From an uncultured Clostridia bacterium (GTDB taxonomy: Bacteria > Bacillota > Clostridia > Oscillospirales > Ruminococcaceae), in contig CANQOJ010000157.1 in the NCBI GenBank assembly GCA_947625455.1, positions 1-5,397 on the forward strand: a stretch of 5,397 nucleotides of DNA. Reading direction: 5' to 3'. Positions 4,219 through 5,397 of the stretch are shown piece by piece. The first letter of the stretch is position 1. The number at the start of each line of letters is the position of its first letter. The translations under genes and the position numbers were made by a program. The notes under the pieces were generated by a model that was not told the origin of the DNA, ran no database searches, and saw only the letters and a list, made by a program, of their open reading frames with translations.

Positions 4219-5397
4219 TTCATTTTACCTTGTGAAAAATCAATTGTCTTGGTGAAAGGATTGTAAATTACGTCGGAAATATCCTTGTCAGTGAAGAAGT
4301 ATTGATTTTTGCCGTAAAGCGGAATAAACGAAGCGTTGTTGATGAAAAGCTGTTCTGCCGCACGGTAAATTTCAAATCCGTCGTCCGAAAGGTACGCGGT
4401 TTTCAAAAGTTCGCTTACATTCTCCTCAAGAAATCCCGTTGAGAGTTGTTCAAGATATGCCGAGGGGCTGTCGTATCCGCCCGCAAGTTCAGTTACCGCA
4501 ATTTCATACGTTCCGCTTGAAATCCTGCTTATATAATCCGTTTCCGATAATAACTCTATCTGGCAGTAAAATCCAAACCTCTGCCATTCCTGCGCTATAT
4601 ATTGAGCAGCGGAATATGCGTCAGCGCTTTGCGTGATTATCCTCGCACCGCGTAAAAGTTCGGTATTGATTGCGTCTTTTGCCGATTTAAACCGCGCCTC
4701 GGCTTCATTTGCGTCATATTTAAAAAGCTTGCATTCTCCCGCGTTTTCTCGGTAATTCTTGCTGTTAAGCGTTGTCCTGTCGGGAACAATCCCGCTTGCG
4801 GGCTTAAATTCTTTCATAGCCTCCGCAATTCTCTCTCGCGGTATAGCCAAAGCCAGCGCTTTCCTGAAATCAGCATTTGCAAACAGCGGGAATTTTTCGT
4901 TGAACGTAAGTCCTACCGTTATGCTTGCAAACTCCTCGCAGGCAAAATTTCCGTTAATCTGCGTTTTATCTTCATTCGCAACGGCAATTATGTTGGTTTC
5001 ACCGCTGAGAAAATCGCCGATAAAGTCCTCTTCGTCCTCTATAAAGAACTTAACCGTGTAAGGGCAGACGCCGTAAGCTTCAGCATTCTTGTAGTTCCTT
5101 GACAGAATAACGTTGTTTACATCTGTGGAAGCATAAGGATCAAAATGCCATTGTCTTACATAAAACGCGCCGTTTGACGCTGTACATTCAGCGGAAAGTC
5201 CGTATTTCCCGCGCGAATTGTTGAAAAATTCCTCATTGCAGGGCATTGCGGGAGGTTCGCATAAAAGCTGTAAAAATCTCGGTTCTTCACGGTTAAGCGT
5301 TATCTCAAGTTCAAAATCGCTTACCGCCCTTACGCCAAATCTTTCCTCGCTGACATTCCTGCCGTTGTACAACTCCTCCGAATTTCGTATACAAAAG
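4215..5397 (-). CDS. Family 5 ABC transporter solute-binding protein, C-terminal part
   Basis: The reading frame is open through the right edge, so only the last ~393 codons are visible (stop TAG at 4215-4217). The protein resembles OppA/DppA-type extracellular solute-binding proteins (SBP_bac_5), which capture oligopeptides or related solutes for an ABC importer. Visible hallmarks in order: NSEELYNG..FGVRAVSDFELEITL near the edge; NGAFYVRQW followed by LSRNYKNAEA; FANADFRKALALAIPRERI; FKYDANEAEARFKSA; AAQYIAQEWQRFGF; YEIAVTELAGGYDSPSAYL; and a terminal FIPLYG..VIYNPFTKTIDF. The family is usually 500-600 residues, so about 130-200 N-terminal residues, including any signal or lipobox, lie outside. 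A TTG at 5370-5372 is an internal Leu codon. Eight cysteines are visible, many for an exported protein. Substrate cannot be read from this part. The gene converges on the repeat region. Confidence 0.9.
   Translation of the reverse strand, partial: FCIRNSEELYNGRNVSEERFGVRAVSDFELEITLNREEPRFLQLLCEPPAMPCNEEFFNNSRGKYGLSAECTASNGAFYVRQWHFDPYASTDVNNVILSRNYKNAEAYGVCPYTVKFFIEDEEDFIGDFLSGETNIIAVANEDKTQINGNFACEEFASITVGLTFNEKFPLFANADFRKALALAIPRERIAEAMKEFKPASGIVPDRTTLNSKNYRENAGECKLFKYDANEAEARFKSAKDAINTELLRGARIITQSADAYSAAQYIAQEWQRFGFYCQIELLSETDYISRISSGTYEIAVTELAGGYDSPSAYLEQLSTGFLEENVSELLKTAYLSDDGFEIYRAAEQLFINNASFIPLYGKNQYFFTDKDISDVIYNPFTKTIDFSQGKMN

Noticed and set aside
5370..5372. TTG as start codon of the minus-strand gene
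   Set aside because: The frame stays open to the window edge and the residues before it (NSEE-L-YNG) match the family, so this is an internal leucine codon.

Overview
The window looks like chromosomal DNA from a low-to-moderate GC Gram-positive bacterium of the class Clostridia, possibly a gut Oscillospiraceae/Ruminococcaceae member. The grounds are a class II tRNA-Tyr with encoded CCA, a consensus sigma-A promoter, a strong G-rich Shine-Dalgarno site, a sortase-type cell-wall anchor and a peptide-type ABC solute-binding protein. The lineage is inference; nothing in the window fixes a genus.

Layout. Bases 1-55 are the 3' part of tRNA-Tyr(GUA). Bases 56-298 carry no gene but hold four stem-loops, the first a perfect 22-bp palindrome touching the tRNA CCA end; two or three of them look like intrinsic terminators. 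A near-ideal promoter (299-327) and a short leader with its own 10-bp hairpin drive one large gene (390-3710). It encodes a 1106-residue secreted protein: signal peptide, N-terminal helical region, transglutaminase-like domain with an intact Cys-His-Asp triad, a long stretch I cannot assign, a bacterial-repeat-like beta domain, a Ser/Asn/Asp-rich stalk, and a C-terminal anchor with the atypical motif HPDTG. Bases 3711-4214 are non-coding and dense in inverted repeats. A second gene (4215 to the right edge, minus strand) converges on them and encodes the C-terminal ~393 residues of a family 5 (OppA/DppA-type) solute-binding protein whose 5' end lies outside the window.

The most unusual part is the convergent intergenic region. 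It holds two inverted copies of one palindromic element (E1 3755-3921, E2 4117-4218) with an oriented core, and between them a three-armed repeat family (3943-4089) that can fold in two exclusive ways. The tetranucleotide CTAG occurs 14 times here and, by eye, never in either coding region. E1 and E2 probably form the 3' ends of the two converging transcripts.

The two proteins both act outside the membrane: one as a wall-linked transglutaminase-fold enzyme (cross-linking or proteolysis), the other in oligopeptide or similar uptake. Nothing in the sequence shows that they belong to one pathway. They are on opposite strands and do not share an operon.
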